64,000 nt of DNA from Polynucleobacter necessarius. Lineage in GTDB: Bacteria; Pseudomonadota; Gammaproteobacteria; Burkholderiales; Burkholderiaceae. The translations under genes and the position numbers were made by a program. The stretch covers positions 1,207,822 through 1,271,821 of the forward strand of contig NZ_LT615227.1 in the NCBI RefSeq assembly GCF_900096755.1, given 5' to 3'. The notes beneath the pieces were generated by a model. It searched no databases and was not told the origin of the DNA. It saw nothing but the letters and a program-made list of their open reading frames with translations. This document shows, piece after piece, positions 54,861 through 63,837 of the stretch. Numbering within the stretch: position 1 is the stretch's first letter; every line of letters starts with the position of its first letter.

Positions 54861-57800
54861 GTGAGCATCTTCACCTCCTTTATTCGAGGGGTAGTTGAGA
54901 AGCGCGCGCTTGTCATTTTTGCGTCGATCGTATTGCTTGGCTTGGGCATGCTCAGTTTGAGCAAATTGCCGATTCAGCCATATCCTGGTGTTGCACCATT
55001 AACTATTCAAGCCATTTCTCAGTGGCCAGGAAGAAGTACAACCGAGGTTGAGCAGCAAGTAACAATTCCTGTTGAAAATGCTTTGGCAGGAATTCCAGGT
55101 TTGCAAGCATTCCGCTCGGTTTCACTGTTTGGTCTATCTGTAGTAACACTCAAATTTAATGACACTGCCGATCCATTTAAGGCGCGTCAAACCTTTTTAG
55201 CCAATTTGGCGAATGTGGCATTCCCGCCAGGTGTAACCTCTAGCATTAGCCCGGACTCCGATGCTACTGGCGAAATTATGCGTTACGAAGTTCGATCAGA
55301 ATACGCAACCTCAACCTTGCTAAAGACTTTGCAAAATTATGAGGTCTACAAGGAGCTCAAGCAAACTCCAGGCGTAGCAGACGTCTCTTCATTTGGTGGC
55401 AAAGTTCGACAGTATCAGGTGATTGTGAGTCCTGAGAGTTTGCAGGCTAAAGGCATCTCGGTTAATCAATTAGTGACCGCCTTAACAAATGCCAATAGCA
55501 ATGCGGGTGGCGGTTTATTGCCAAGTGGTGAGCAACAGTTTGTTGTGCGCGATGTTGGACTGCTGAAGAATATCGACGATATCAAGTAGGTTGTAGTGGC
55601 TATTAATAATGGCGTTCCCATTCGTATTGGCGATGTTGCTCGCGTGGAAATTGGTAACGCGCCGCGCTTGGGTATGTTCCAGTTCAATGACAACCCGGAT
55701 TCTGTAGAAGGTATTGTTTATTTGCTATTTGCGTCGCGGCGAGAATGCCACTGAAGTATTGGCGCGCGTTCGCAGCACTGTGGAAAATATTAATAAGCAT
55801 GTCTTGCCTCCTGGTATTGAAGTAAAACCTTTCTATGATCGCCAAGTTCTCTTGGATATCACCATCGGCACAGTTAAGCACACCTTATTCTTCAGCATTT
55901 CTTTAGTTTTGGCAGTTTTGTTTTTCTTCTTGGGGAATATTCGCGCTGCAGCTGTAGTGGCAGCAGTAATTCCATTGGCGCTCTGCGTGTCTTTTATACA
56001 GATGCACTTATGGAGTGTGCCTGCTAATTTGATCTCTTTGGGTGCAATTGACTTTGGTGTGATCGTTGACTCTGCAGTGATTTTGATTGAGAACGTTATG
56101 CGCCACTTGGAAGAGGGCGGTAAACGCCTGAACCAAAGCATCATTCTTGCGACTAGCGAAGTGCAACGTGCGATGATTTATTCCACGGGCATCATTATTG
56201 TGGCGTACTCCCCACTGTTTTTTATGGGCGGGGTTGAGGGCATCATCTTCAAGCCAATGGCTTTCACCATGGGCTTTGCTTTGATTGCTGCAATGATCTT
56301 GAGCCTGACATTCTTGCCCGCAATGATCTCTCTGGTATTTGGTGAAAATCTTCACCACAAGCCGCCATCATTCATTACGCAGATTTTGGATGGCTATAAG
56401 CCTTTATTGAGAAGGTGGATGGATCGTCCGCTAACCGTATTTTCAGTTGCTGTCTTTGTTTTAGGTATTCCTTGCTGAGTATGACTCGCCTGGGTACTGC
56501 ATTCTTGCCAACTCTGGAGGAAAACAATATTTGGTTGCGCGTAACCCTACCAAATACAGTTGATCTGGACTACTCCGTTAAGATTGCCAATCAACTCCGT
56601 GAAACCTTTATGGCGCAACCTGAGATTGATAAGGTTGCTGCGCAGATTGGTCGCCCAGACGATGGTACGGACTCCACAGGTGTGTTTAACCAAGAGTATG
56701 GCCTTTACCTCAAGAGTCCTGACAAGATGCCAAGTGGCTCTTCAAAGAAAGATCTCATTACGCACTTAGAAGCAGAGCTCAATAAGATCCCGGGCATTAC
56801 TTATAGCTTCTCTCAATATATTCAAGATAACGTGAATGAAGCTTTATCTGGCGTTAAGGGTGAGAACTCCGTCAAAGTTTATGGCACCGACTTAGAGGTC
56901 CTTGATCAAAAAGCCCACGAGGTGATTGACCAGCTCAAAAAAGTTAGAGGTGTTGCAGACGAAGGTATCTTGAAAGAGCTAGGTCAGCCAACACTCAACA
57001 TTCAAATTGATCGTGATCGTGCTGCGCGTTACGGTATTAATGTGAATGATATCCAGACAGTGGTAGCAAATGCCATTGGTGGCGCTGCCGTGACCAATTT
57101 GCTTGAAGATGAAAAGACCTTTGGTATTGCTGTGCGCCTGAATGAGGGCAGTCGTAATGACGTTGCGGATATCGGCCATTTATTGGTTGAGGCTCCAGAT
57201 GGTACGAAGATACCTTTATCTATGGTTGCTACCGTTCGCTTAACCGATGGCCCTTTCTTCATTTATCGCGAAGCTGGTAAGCGCTATATTGCGATTAAAT
57301 TTAGCGTTCGTAACCGCGATCTTGGTAGCGCTGTAGAAGATGCGCAGTTCTTGGTTGAGAAAAATATTACGCTGCCACCAAACTATTCAATTAGCTGGGA
57401 TGGTCGGTTCAATCAAATGAAGCAAGCTCAGAAAAAGTTGATGTTGATTGTGCCGCTGGCCTTGCTGGGCATCTTCTTGTTGCTTGTGAGTGCATTTGGC
57501 AACTTCCGTGATGCTTTCATTGTGATGATCAATGTACCATTTGCCGCAATTGGCGGTGTGATTGCCTTGCACTTAGCAGGAGAGACTTTGAGTATCTTCG
57601 CATTCTTTGGCTTCTTGTCGCTCTTTGGTATAGCGATTCAGGATGGCGTGATTCTCATTTCCTTTATTAATAAGACGGCAGCGACGGAGCACGGTCAGAT
57701 GAAGGACATCATGGTTGAGGGTGCATCCTTGCGCGTGCGCCCTGTGCTGATGACTGCTGCACTTTCAGGCTTAGGCCTTTTGCCAGCGGCTTTATCGCAT

Positions 57801-57944
57801 TCGATTGGTTCTGAGGCCCAGCGTCCTTTGACCTTAGTGATTGTGGGTGGTATGGTAACTACGACTATCTTGACGCTTCTGGTTTTACCGGTAATATACG
57901 GCTGGTTTAGAGCGCGTGCCTTAACTCCTGCAAGCAATGTTTAA
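54861..57944 (+). pseudogene. Heavy-metal RND efflux pump (CusA/CzcA type), stop and two frameshifts
   Basis: A full CusA/CzcA gene of about 1030 codons. The first part is clean (SKLPIQPYPGVAPLTIQAIS) until a TAG at 55587-55589 after NIDDIK, in place of a probable CAG. An extra T near 55728 and a lost T near 56471 change the frame. Between them lie the pump core GAIDFGVIVDSAVILIENVM (the acidic proton-relay helix of HME-RND pumps) and FSISLVLAVLFFFLGNIRAA. The final frame (to 57944) is intact: [35 protein letters not shown]. Metal specificity not determined. Confidence 0.9.
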
Positions 57945-57972
57945 TCCTTCGTCAAAAGAAAATCTCAAAATC

Positions 57973-58771
57973 ATGGGTAATCGTCAACCTCACATCTTGG
58001 TATCCAATGATGATGGTTATTTAGCTCCTGGCTTGCTGGCTTTAGTCAATGCAGTGCGTCCGTTAGGTCGCGTTACGGTGATTGCTCCTGAGCAAAATCA
58101 CAGCGGCGCATCGAATTCACTGACGCCTTCTAGGCCGCTATCGATTCATCGAGTTGCCGGCGGTGAGCGTGACGGGTTTTTCTTTATCAACGGCACGCCA
58201 ACAACAGATTGTGTTCACGTTGCGATGACGGGTTTTTTAGATGAGAAGCCCGATCTCGTGATTTCTGGAATCAATCAAGGCGAGAACATGGGGGAGGACA
58301 CTCTTTACTCTGGCACTGTTGCTGCTGCAGTTGAGGGCGTTATGTTTGGTGTGCCGGGCATCGCATTCTCGCAAATTGATCGTGGTTGGAATCGGATTGA
58401 AGATGCGGCTAAAGCAGCGCATGATGTTGTGGCACAAATGTTGGTTTCTGCTTTAAGCAGAAACCACGCAGATGGGGTAGCAACATTACTGAACGTCAAT
58501 ATTCCAAATCGTCCTTATGCTGATCTCTATCGCTGGCGTGTTACCCGTTTGGGTAATCGCCATCATTCACAACCAGTAGTGGTGCAGGATAGCCCACGTG
58601 GCGAAAAGATATATTGGATCGGTGCTGCAGGAGATGTAAAAGAAGGCTCCGAAGGCACTGACTTTCATGCTATTGCTGAGGGGGTGTATTTCAATTGCGC
58701 CAATGCAATTGGATTTGACGCACCATGCGCGTTTAGCAGCAATGCGTGCAAATGGTTGGGACCGCGGTTGA
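57973..58771 (+). pseudogene. surE: 5'/3'-nucleotidase SurE, frameshifted near the C-terminus
   Basis: SurE from [20 protein letters not shown] (metal-binding DD) with [54 protein letters not shown] and TDFHAIAEG. An extra G in the run at 58680-58684 then shifts the frame. With four G's the gene ends normally: [20 protein letters not shown] and RANGWDRG, stop at 58769-58771. As shown, the frame reads on into pcm. The active-site residues are upstream of the lesion, but the C-terminal dimerisation arm is lost. SurE dephosphorylates nucleoside monophosphates. The ATG at 57973 is preferred over 57937. Confidence 0.87.
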
Positions 58772-59430
58772 AGGCCCCAACCGAACGCTTCGCTGCTTAT
58801 CGGCAAGCCTTAGCAGCTAAAGTGCATGCCGGCGGCGTTAAACACGGTAAAACTTTAGAAGCTATTGCCACCGTCCCACGCCATGCGTTTATGGATGCAG
58901 GTCTACATGCGCAGGCATATGAAGACACTGCATTGCCGATCGGTCGGTCATGAGCAAACCATCTCTAAGCCATCTGTAGTGGCGCGCATGATCGAATTAC
59001 TACATAAGCCTAAAACTAAGCTTGGCAAAGTATTAGAGATTGGCACTGGCTGTGGTTATCAAGCGGCAGTATTGAGTTTGTTGGCAGATGAGGTGTATTC
59101 CATTGAACGCATTCGCCCACTCCATGACATGGCCAGAGCGAAGTTATACGCCCATTTCGAATTAATAATCTGCGCCTCATTTATGGTGACGGCATCTTGG
59201 GGCTGCCTCAAGCAGCGCCTTTTGATGGCATTATTTTGGCAGCCGCGGGCTTGGGCATCCCTGATGCCTTATTGGACCAATTGGCCATAGGTGGGCGATT
59301 AGTTGCCCAAGTTGCCAAAAGTGAGAAAGAGCAGCAGCTCGTGATGGTTGAAAGAATGAGCTCCCAGCGCTATCAAAGAACTGTACTGGACGAGGTCTTT
59401 TTTGTCCCCTTACAATCAGGGGTAGTATGA
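58768..59430 (+). pseudogene. pcm: Protein-L-isoaspartate O-methyltransferase, frameshifted twice
   Basis: Starts at TTG 58768 ([20 protein letters not shown]), overlapping the true surE stop. The frame then has [20 protein letters not shown] and DTALPIG, and breaks. The next frame resumes [20 protein letters not shown] with the SAM-binding [21 protein letters not shown] second break near 59150 leads to [40 protein letters not shown] and a normal end at 59430. Pcm repairs isoaspartyl residues in aged proteins. It is part of the surE-pcm-nlpD order. Confidence 0.87.
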
Positions 59431-60230
59431 AATGTATGATGAATTCACCAATTCAAAAAACTAAATTAATGCCATATACCTTATCCAAACATTTTCTGAT
59501 TGCGCTGATGTCTTCCTCCTTGCTGTTGGTAGCAGGATGTTCTGTGCCTCGCACTAAACCTGCTAGCGTGACTGATCGGACTGGTGGCTCTAGTGAGCCG
59601 GCACCTCCTGGCTACTATCGAGTAAAAAAAAGGGATACCTTAGCGCGCATTGCTTTAGACCATGGTCAGGCGCCACGCGATGTTGTGCAATGGAACAAGG
59701 CTGCTAATCCTAGCTTTAATCCCAATGTGATTGAGGTTGGCGATTTAATTATGATCAAGGCACCTGCTGGCACTAAGCCTGTACGCGTTGCCGATAAAAA
59801 ACCTACAAGTGATAAACCAGATGCATCGGTACAGGCACCAGAGCCTGTAAAAGCAGAAGCAGTTGCCGAGCCCGGCATTCGTTTATCTTGGCCTGCCAAG
59901 GGCAAAGTAACGGGTGAGTTCAGCGAAACAAATAAAGGTATTGATATTGCTGGTAAGGTGGGCGAACCTGTGCTTGCTGCATCCGATGGCAAGGTAGTTT
60001 ATGCAGGCAATAGTTTGCGCGGCTATGGAAATTTGGTAATTGTTAAACATGACAATACCTATCTCACTGCCTACGCTCATAACAGTAAGCTCTTGGTTAA
60101 AGAGGGTGATGCCGTCCGTAAGGGCCAGAGGATTGCTGAGATGGGGGATACAGGCGCCAATGCAGCTAAGTTGCACTTTGAGCTGCGCGTAAACGGTAAA
60201 CCGGTAAATCCAACGCCGTATTTGCAGTAG
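59427..60230 (+). CDS. nlpD: LysM/M23 murein hydrolase activator lipoprotein NlpD
   Basis: A 267-residue lipoprotein (SSLLLVAGC, Cys about residue 38). A LysM domain PPGYYRVKKRDTLARIALDH, with VVQWNKAANPSFNPNVIEVG follows, then a linker, then an M23/LytM domain: LSWPAKGKVTGEFSETNKGI, DIAGKVGEPVLAASDGKVVY and AKLHFELRVNGKPVNPTPYL. The first zinc-ligand histidine of active M23 enzymes is replaced (NKGIDIAG), so it is an activator of amidase (AmiC-like), as in E. coli NlpD. ATGA overlap with pcm. Intact despite two broken genes upstream; no rpoS follows. Confidence 0.9.
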   Translation: MKCMMNSPIQKTKLMPYTLSKHFLIALMSSSLLLVAGCSVPRTKPASVTDRTGGSSEPAPPGYYRVKKRDTLARIALDHGQAPRDVVQWNKAANPSFNPNVIEVGDLIMIKAPAGTKPVRVADKKPTSDKPDASVQAPEPVKAEAVAEPGIRLSWPAKGKVTGEFSETNKGIDIAGKVGEPVLAASDGKVVYAGNSLRGYGNLVIVKHDNTYLTAYAHNSKLLVKEGDAVRKGQRIAEMGDTGANAAKLHFELRVNGKPVNPTPYLQ

Positions 60231-60247
60231 TGTTGCAGTAAGTACGC

Positions 60248-61070
60248 ATGGCCACTGTTCTCGTATTTGATATTGAAACGATTCCGGATGTAGCTGGCTT
60301 GCGTCGTTTGGAGGATCTTCCGGACTCGATGAGTGATGCAGAAGTAGCTGCCAAAGTCATGGCTGAGCGGGCAGAAAAAACGGGTAGCGATTTTCTCCCT
60401 TTATTTCTGCAAAAGATCGTAGCAATTTCTTGTGTCATTCGTAGGACCACCAAAGAAGGTTTGCCATAAATTAAGGTCGGCGCCTTAGGCACACCGCAAG
60501 ATGAGGAGAAGGTATTAATCCAAGCCTTCTTTGACCTCATTGAAAAATACACTCCGGCAATTAGTCTCTTGGAATGGCAGCGGCTTTGACTTGCCTGTAT
60601 TGCACTACCGCGCTCTAGCAAATCATGTGCAAGCTCCGCGTTACTGGGAAATGGGTGAGAGCCAAGATTCAGATAGTAGAGAATTTAAGTGGAACAACTA
60701 CATTAGTCATTATCACATGCGTCATCTCGACATGATGGATTTGTTAGCGAAATTTAATGGCCGTGCGAATGCCCCATTAGATGGGTTGGTAAAGCTTTGT
60801 GGCTTCCCGGGCAAGATGGGCATGGATGGCAGCCAAGTTTGGCCGGCTTATCAGGATGGCAAGATTAATGATATTCGTCGTTACTGCGAGACTGATGTGG
60901 TTAATACTTATCTCATGTACTGCCGTTTCCAGCTATTGCGCAGTGGCTTTTCTCATGAAGAGTATCAAGAAGAAATCAACTTTGTAAAAGCGTATTTGGA
61001 AAAAGAAGCCAAAGAACCTAATGGTGGGCAGTGGCAAGAATATCTGCAAGGTTTTTCGCCAGATGCGTAG
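60248..61070 (+). pseudogene. PolB-type predicted 3'-5' exonuclease, stop and frameshift
   Basis: Begins MATVLVFDIETIPDVAGLRR, the first acidic motif of the DNA_pol_B_exo2 family (PF10108). An in-frame TAA (60467-60469) follows KEGLP, then IKVGALGTPQDEEKVLIQAF and FDLIEKYTPA in the same frame. A base change of phase near 60565 leads to VSWNGSGFDLPVLHYRALAN (second motif), GLVKLCGFPGKMGMDGSQVW and YCETDVVNTYLMYCRFQL (third motif). The mended length is about 273 residues. A true loss of a single-strand DNA exonuclease. The end overlaps the rlmD start. Confidence 0.86.
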
Positions 61071-62490
61071 AGGTGATAAGCCAGTCAATATTGAGGTGAC
61101 TGAGCCAATTAAAGTCGAAGCCCTGGATTTAGATGCCCAAGGAATTGCTCGCTTAGCCCCCAATGAGGAAGAGGTAAGCCAGGGGCAAAGTGGCAAAATC
61201 ATTTTTATTAAAGGCGCACTGCCAATAGAGCTGGTGACTTACACCATCACCAGTGATAAGGCTTGCTTTAGCAAGGCCAAGGTGCGCGACATTCTAAAGC
61301 CCGCAGTATTTAGAGCGGAGCCTAAGTGCGCTGCATTTGGTGTCTGTGGTGGCTGCACTATGCAGCATTTGGATATTCGTGCACAAGTAGCCATGAAGCA
61401 GCGAGTGCTCGAGGATGACTTGCAGCATATCGCTAAAGTAAAGCCTGAAGAAATTCTGCGCCCAATGGGTGGCCCCACATGGGAATACCGCCATCGTGCA
61501 CGCTTAAGTGCTGTTAATCGCTCAATTAAAAAGGGCACGGTACTGATTGGTTTTCATGAGGGTAAGAGTGGTTATGTAGCCGATATGCTTGCTTGTGAGA
61601 TTTTGCCAAAGCATGTATCGGTTTTGCTGCCTGAGATGCGTAAATTGGTTATGGGGCTGTCTATTGTTGACCGCATGCCACAAATTGAAATTGCGGTTGG
61701 CGAGCCAGAAGATGCGCAATCTGACGACCCCAAAAAATCCAAGCCAGTCACCGCTTTAGTGTTTCGCAATCTCAAGCCATTAACGGCGGAAGACGAGCGG
61801 TTGTTGCGAACCTTTGCCGACCAGCATCAGGTTTGGATTTGGCTGCAGCCTAAGGGTATAGAGACTGTGGCTCCGTTCTATCCAGAGACCGGTAAGCTTT
61901 GCTACCGTCTGCCTGAGTTCGAGATTGAGATGCCATTTAAGCCTGCAGATTTTACGCAGGTCAATCACATGATGAATCGTGCCTTGGTAAGTAGGGCGAT
62001 ACGATTATTGGAAGTAAAGCCAACAGATAGAGTACTCGATTTATTTTGTGGCATTGGTAATTTCACACTACCGCTTGCTAGAAAAGCAAAACAGGTTTTA
62101 GGAATCGAGGGTCTCGAGAGTTTGACGACTCGAGCAAAAGCAAATGCGCTTCACAATGGCCTAGTGGATAAAGCGAGCTTCATGCAAAGTGATTTGTTTG
62201 AAGTCATGCCAGAAACGATCGCATCTTGGGGTAGAGCTGGGCGTTGGTTAATGGATCCACCGCGTGAAGGCGCCATGGAGATTTGCAAAGCACTTGCAGA
62301 GCTGCATTTGCAACAAAGTGATTTAATTCCAGAGCGCATTGTGTATGTGTCGTGCAATCCCAAAACCCTAGCAAGAGACGTGGAGATTCTCTGCCACCAC
62401 GCAGGGTATCGATTGAGTAGTGCGGGCATTATTAATATGTTCCCGCACACCTCCCACGTGGAATCTATGGCGGTTTTTGATCGCATCTAG
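61063..62490 (+). CDS. rlmD: 23S rRNA (uracil-1939-C5)-methyltransferase
   Basis: A 475-residue RlmD/RumA. It has a TRAM domain (IKVEALDLDAQGIARLAP), a four-Cys iron-sulfur site CAAFGVCGGCTMQHLD with an upstream Cys, the SAM motif RVLDLFCGIGNFTLPLARKA, the catalytic motif DPPREGAMEICKALAEL and the active-site cysteine in IVYVSCNPKTLARDVEIL. It methylates U1939 of 23S rRNA. I use the ATG at 61063 that overlaps the exonuclease stop; upstream codons have no ribosome site. Intact. Confidence 0.93.
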   Translation: MRRGDKPVNIEVTEPIKVEALDLDAQGIARLAPNEEEVSQGQSGKIIFIKGALPIELVTYTITSDKACFSKAKVRDILKPAVFRAEPKCAAFGVCGGCTMQHLDIRAQVAMKQRVLEDDLQHIAKVKPEEILRPMGGPTWEYRHRARLSAVNRSIKKGTVLIGFHEGKSGYVADMLACEILPKHVSVLLPEMRKLVMGLSIVDRMPQIEIAVGEPEDAQSDDPKKSKPVTALVFRNLKPLTAEDERLLRTFADQHQVWIWLQPKGIETVAPFYPETGKLCYRLPEFEIEMPFKPADFTQVNHMMNRALVSRAIRLLEVKPTDRVLDLFCGIGNFTLPLARKAKQVLGIEGLESLTTRAKANALHNGLVDKASFMQSDLFEVMPETIASWGRAGRWLMDPPREGAMEICKALAELHLQQSDLIPERIVYVSCNPKTLARDVEILCHHAGYRLSSAGIINMFPHTSHVESMAVFDRI

Positions 62491-62669
62491 GTGCTCAAGC
62501 CTCTGATTTAGAAGTGGTTTCATCAAAATCAATCCCAATATGCCCCAATTTTGTGCATAGGGCATTTATGCGGTGCAATAGGCAAAAAAGCCCGTCTTAT
62601 AGAAGAGTAGATTGAACTTGTGCGCAGAAGTGTAGGCGCCAAACCCGCAATTACTTTTGGGAGTGTGTC

Positions 62670-62750
62670 ATGAAAGCCTCGGATAGTTTTGCCCTCTTAT
62701 TCATTTTGATGGCGCTGTCTTACGCTGTAAGTATGTTCGTAGCAGCCTAA
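62670..62750 (+). CDS. Possible 26-residue membrane peptide
   Basis: ATG behind a gggag ribosome site opens MKASDSFALLFILMALSYAV then SMFVAA, a single hydrophobic helix. It is in the 357-base gap between rlmD and the Bax inhibitor-1 gene and is followed by a terminator. Short single-helix proteins of this type occur in bacteria, but chance cannot be excluded. Confidence 0.35.
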   Translation: MKASDSFALLFILMALSYAVSMFVAA

Positions 62751-62784
62751 TTATTGGTTGCACGCGAATTGACAGAATCGCAGC

Positions 62785-62812
62785 AAAGAAAAAGGCGCCC
62801 GCAGGCGCCTTT
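62785..62812. terminator. Bidirectional terminator
   Basis: A perfect nine-bp GC-rich stem (62791-62799 / 62804-62812) with a cgca loop lies 35 bases past the Bax inhibitor-1 stop. On the minus strand it is followed by a T-rich tract. Confidence 0.85.
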
Positions 62813-62847
62813 AGAGAACATCACACTTCAGTTCTTAATTACATCAG

Positions 62848-63549
62848 TTAATCTCTATTGCCACCAACAATACCCAGCAATGCGAGCAGGTTAGTGAAGA
62901 CGTTATACACATCTAAGTAAATAGCCAAAGTAGCCATGATGTAGTTAGTCTCGCCGCCATTAATGACGCGTTGAACGTCAACCAAGATAAAGGCTGAGAA
63001 GATTGCGATAGCTAGTACCATCACAGTCAACATCAAGGCGGGCAGCTGCAACCAGATGTTTGCCAATGAAGCAACAATCAAGAGCAGCACACCAACCATC
63101 AGCCATTTGCCCATGCCAGCAAAGTCACTCTTGCTTACAGTGGCAATCGTCGCCATGGTGGCAAAGATAGCTGCTGTACCGCCGAAGGACAGCATGATGA
63201 GGGTCGCGCCATTGCTGTAGCTATTGAGCGTAAAGCCAACCAAACGGGACATCATGATGCCCATGAAGAAGGTAAAGCCCAGCAACAGGAGAACGCCTAC
63301 GCCGGTGTCTTTATTCTTTTCGATTGCCCAGAAGAAGCCAAAGGCAACAGCCATAAACACCATAAAGCCAATAAAAGGACTACCTGAGAACAGGTCTAGA
63401 CCCATGGCAACACCGAGCCAGGCGCCAATAACAGTAGGCACCATGGACAGTGCTAATAGGGCATAAGTATTGCGAAGTACACGGTTGCGTACTTGGATAG
63501 TGCTAATTGAGCCGGTTTGGCCAAAGCCGTAAGAGTTCAGATCACTCAT
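62848..63549 (-). CDS. Bax inhibitor-1/YccA family membrane protein
   Basis: A 233-residue protein with seven hydrophobic segments. MSDLNSYGFGQTGSISTIQV leads to [20 protein letters not shown], and the conserved end is YIMATLAIYLDVYNVFTNLL. The acidic residues near the C-terminus (DVYNVF and the pore Asp) fit the BI-1/LFG fold, which leaks Ca2+ or H+; E. coli YccA inhibits FtsH. The ATG at 63549 has a clear ggagtcaat ribosome site and is preferred over 63594. Intact. Confidence 0.9.
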   Translation of the reverse strand: MSDLNSYGFGQTGSISTIQVRNRVLRNTYALLALSMVPTVIGAWLGVAMGLDLFSGSPFIGFMVFMAVAFGFFWAIEKNKDTGVGVLLLLGFTFFMGIMMSRLVGFTLNSYSNGATLIMLSFGGTAAIFATMATIATVSKSDFAGMGKWLMVGVLLLIVASLANIWLQLPALMLTVMVLAIAIFSAFILVDVQRVINGGETNYIMATLAIYLDVYNVFTNLLALLGIVGGNRD

Positions 63550-63757
63550 ATTGACTCCTTCTTTTTCATAGTTAATACAAGAGCCCATACCCATATATTT
63601 AGTAAGTAGGGCTGTTGAGGGTAAGTATAGACGTAAGTATAGACAAAACGCCTAAATTTCAAGCCCCCACCTAAAAGACCTACAAATTAAAGGCTTATGC
63701 CCTGTAAATTCAATGGCTTAGCCCTACTTATATAGGGGTAAATACCGTCAGGCAATG

Positions 63758-63763
63758 TATAAT
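63758..63763 (+). promoter_or_regulatory. Possible -10 element upstream of ndk
   Basis: A perfect TATAAT lies 75 bases upstream of the ndk start. No good -35 is visible at the proper distance, so the call is tentative. Confidence 0.35.
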
Positions 63764-63837
63764 TCGGGGGTCGCTGAAGTAGGGTGGCTTTTGGCCTTAC
63801 CCAGCAAATACCTTTGAAATCACTATTGGAGTCTTGA

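Noticed and set aside
14721..58684. Phase variation through G runs
   Set aside because: The runs are short (2-6 bases) and occur in housekeeping genes such as recR, surE and mop, not in surface genes.
57937..58953. A 338-residue bifunctional SurE-methyltransferase
   Set aside because: The natural surE C-terminus and stop are visible in the adjacent frame; the fusion depends on one extra G.
5178..61070. Programmed ribosomal frameshifting as a general mechanism
   Set aside because: The sites share no slippery heptamer or downstream structure, and several genes also have stops, duplications or deletions.
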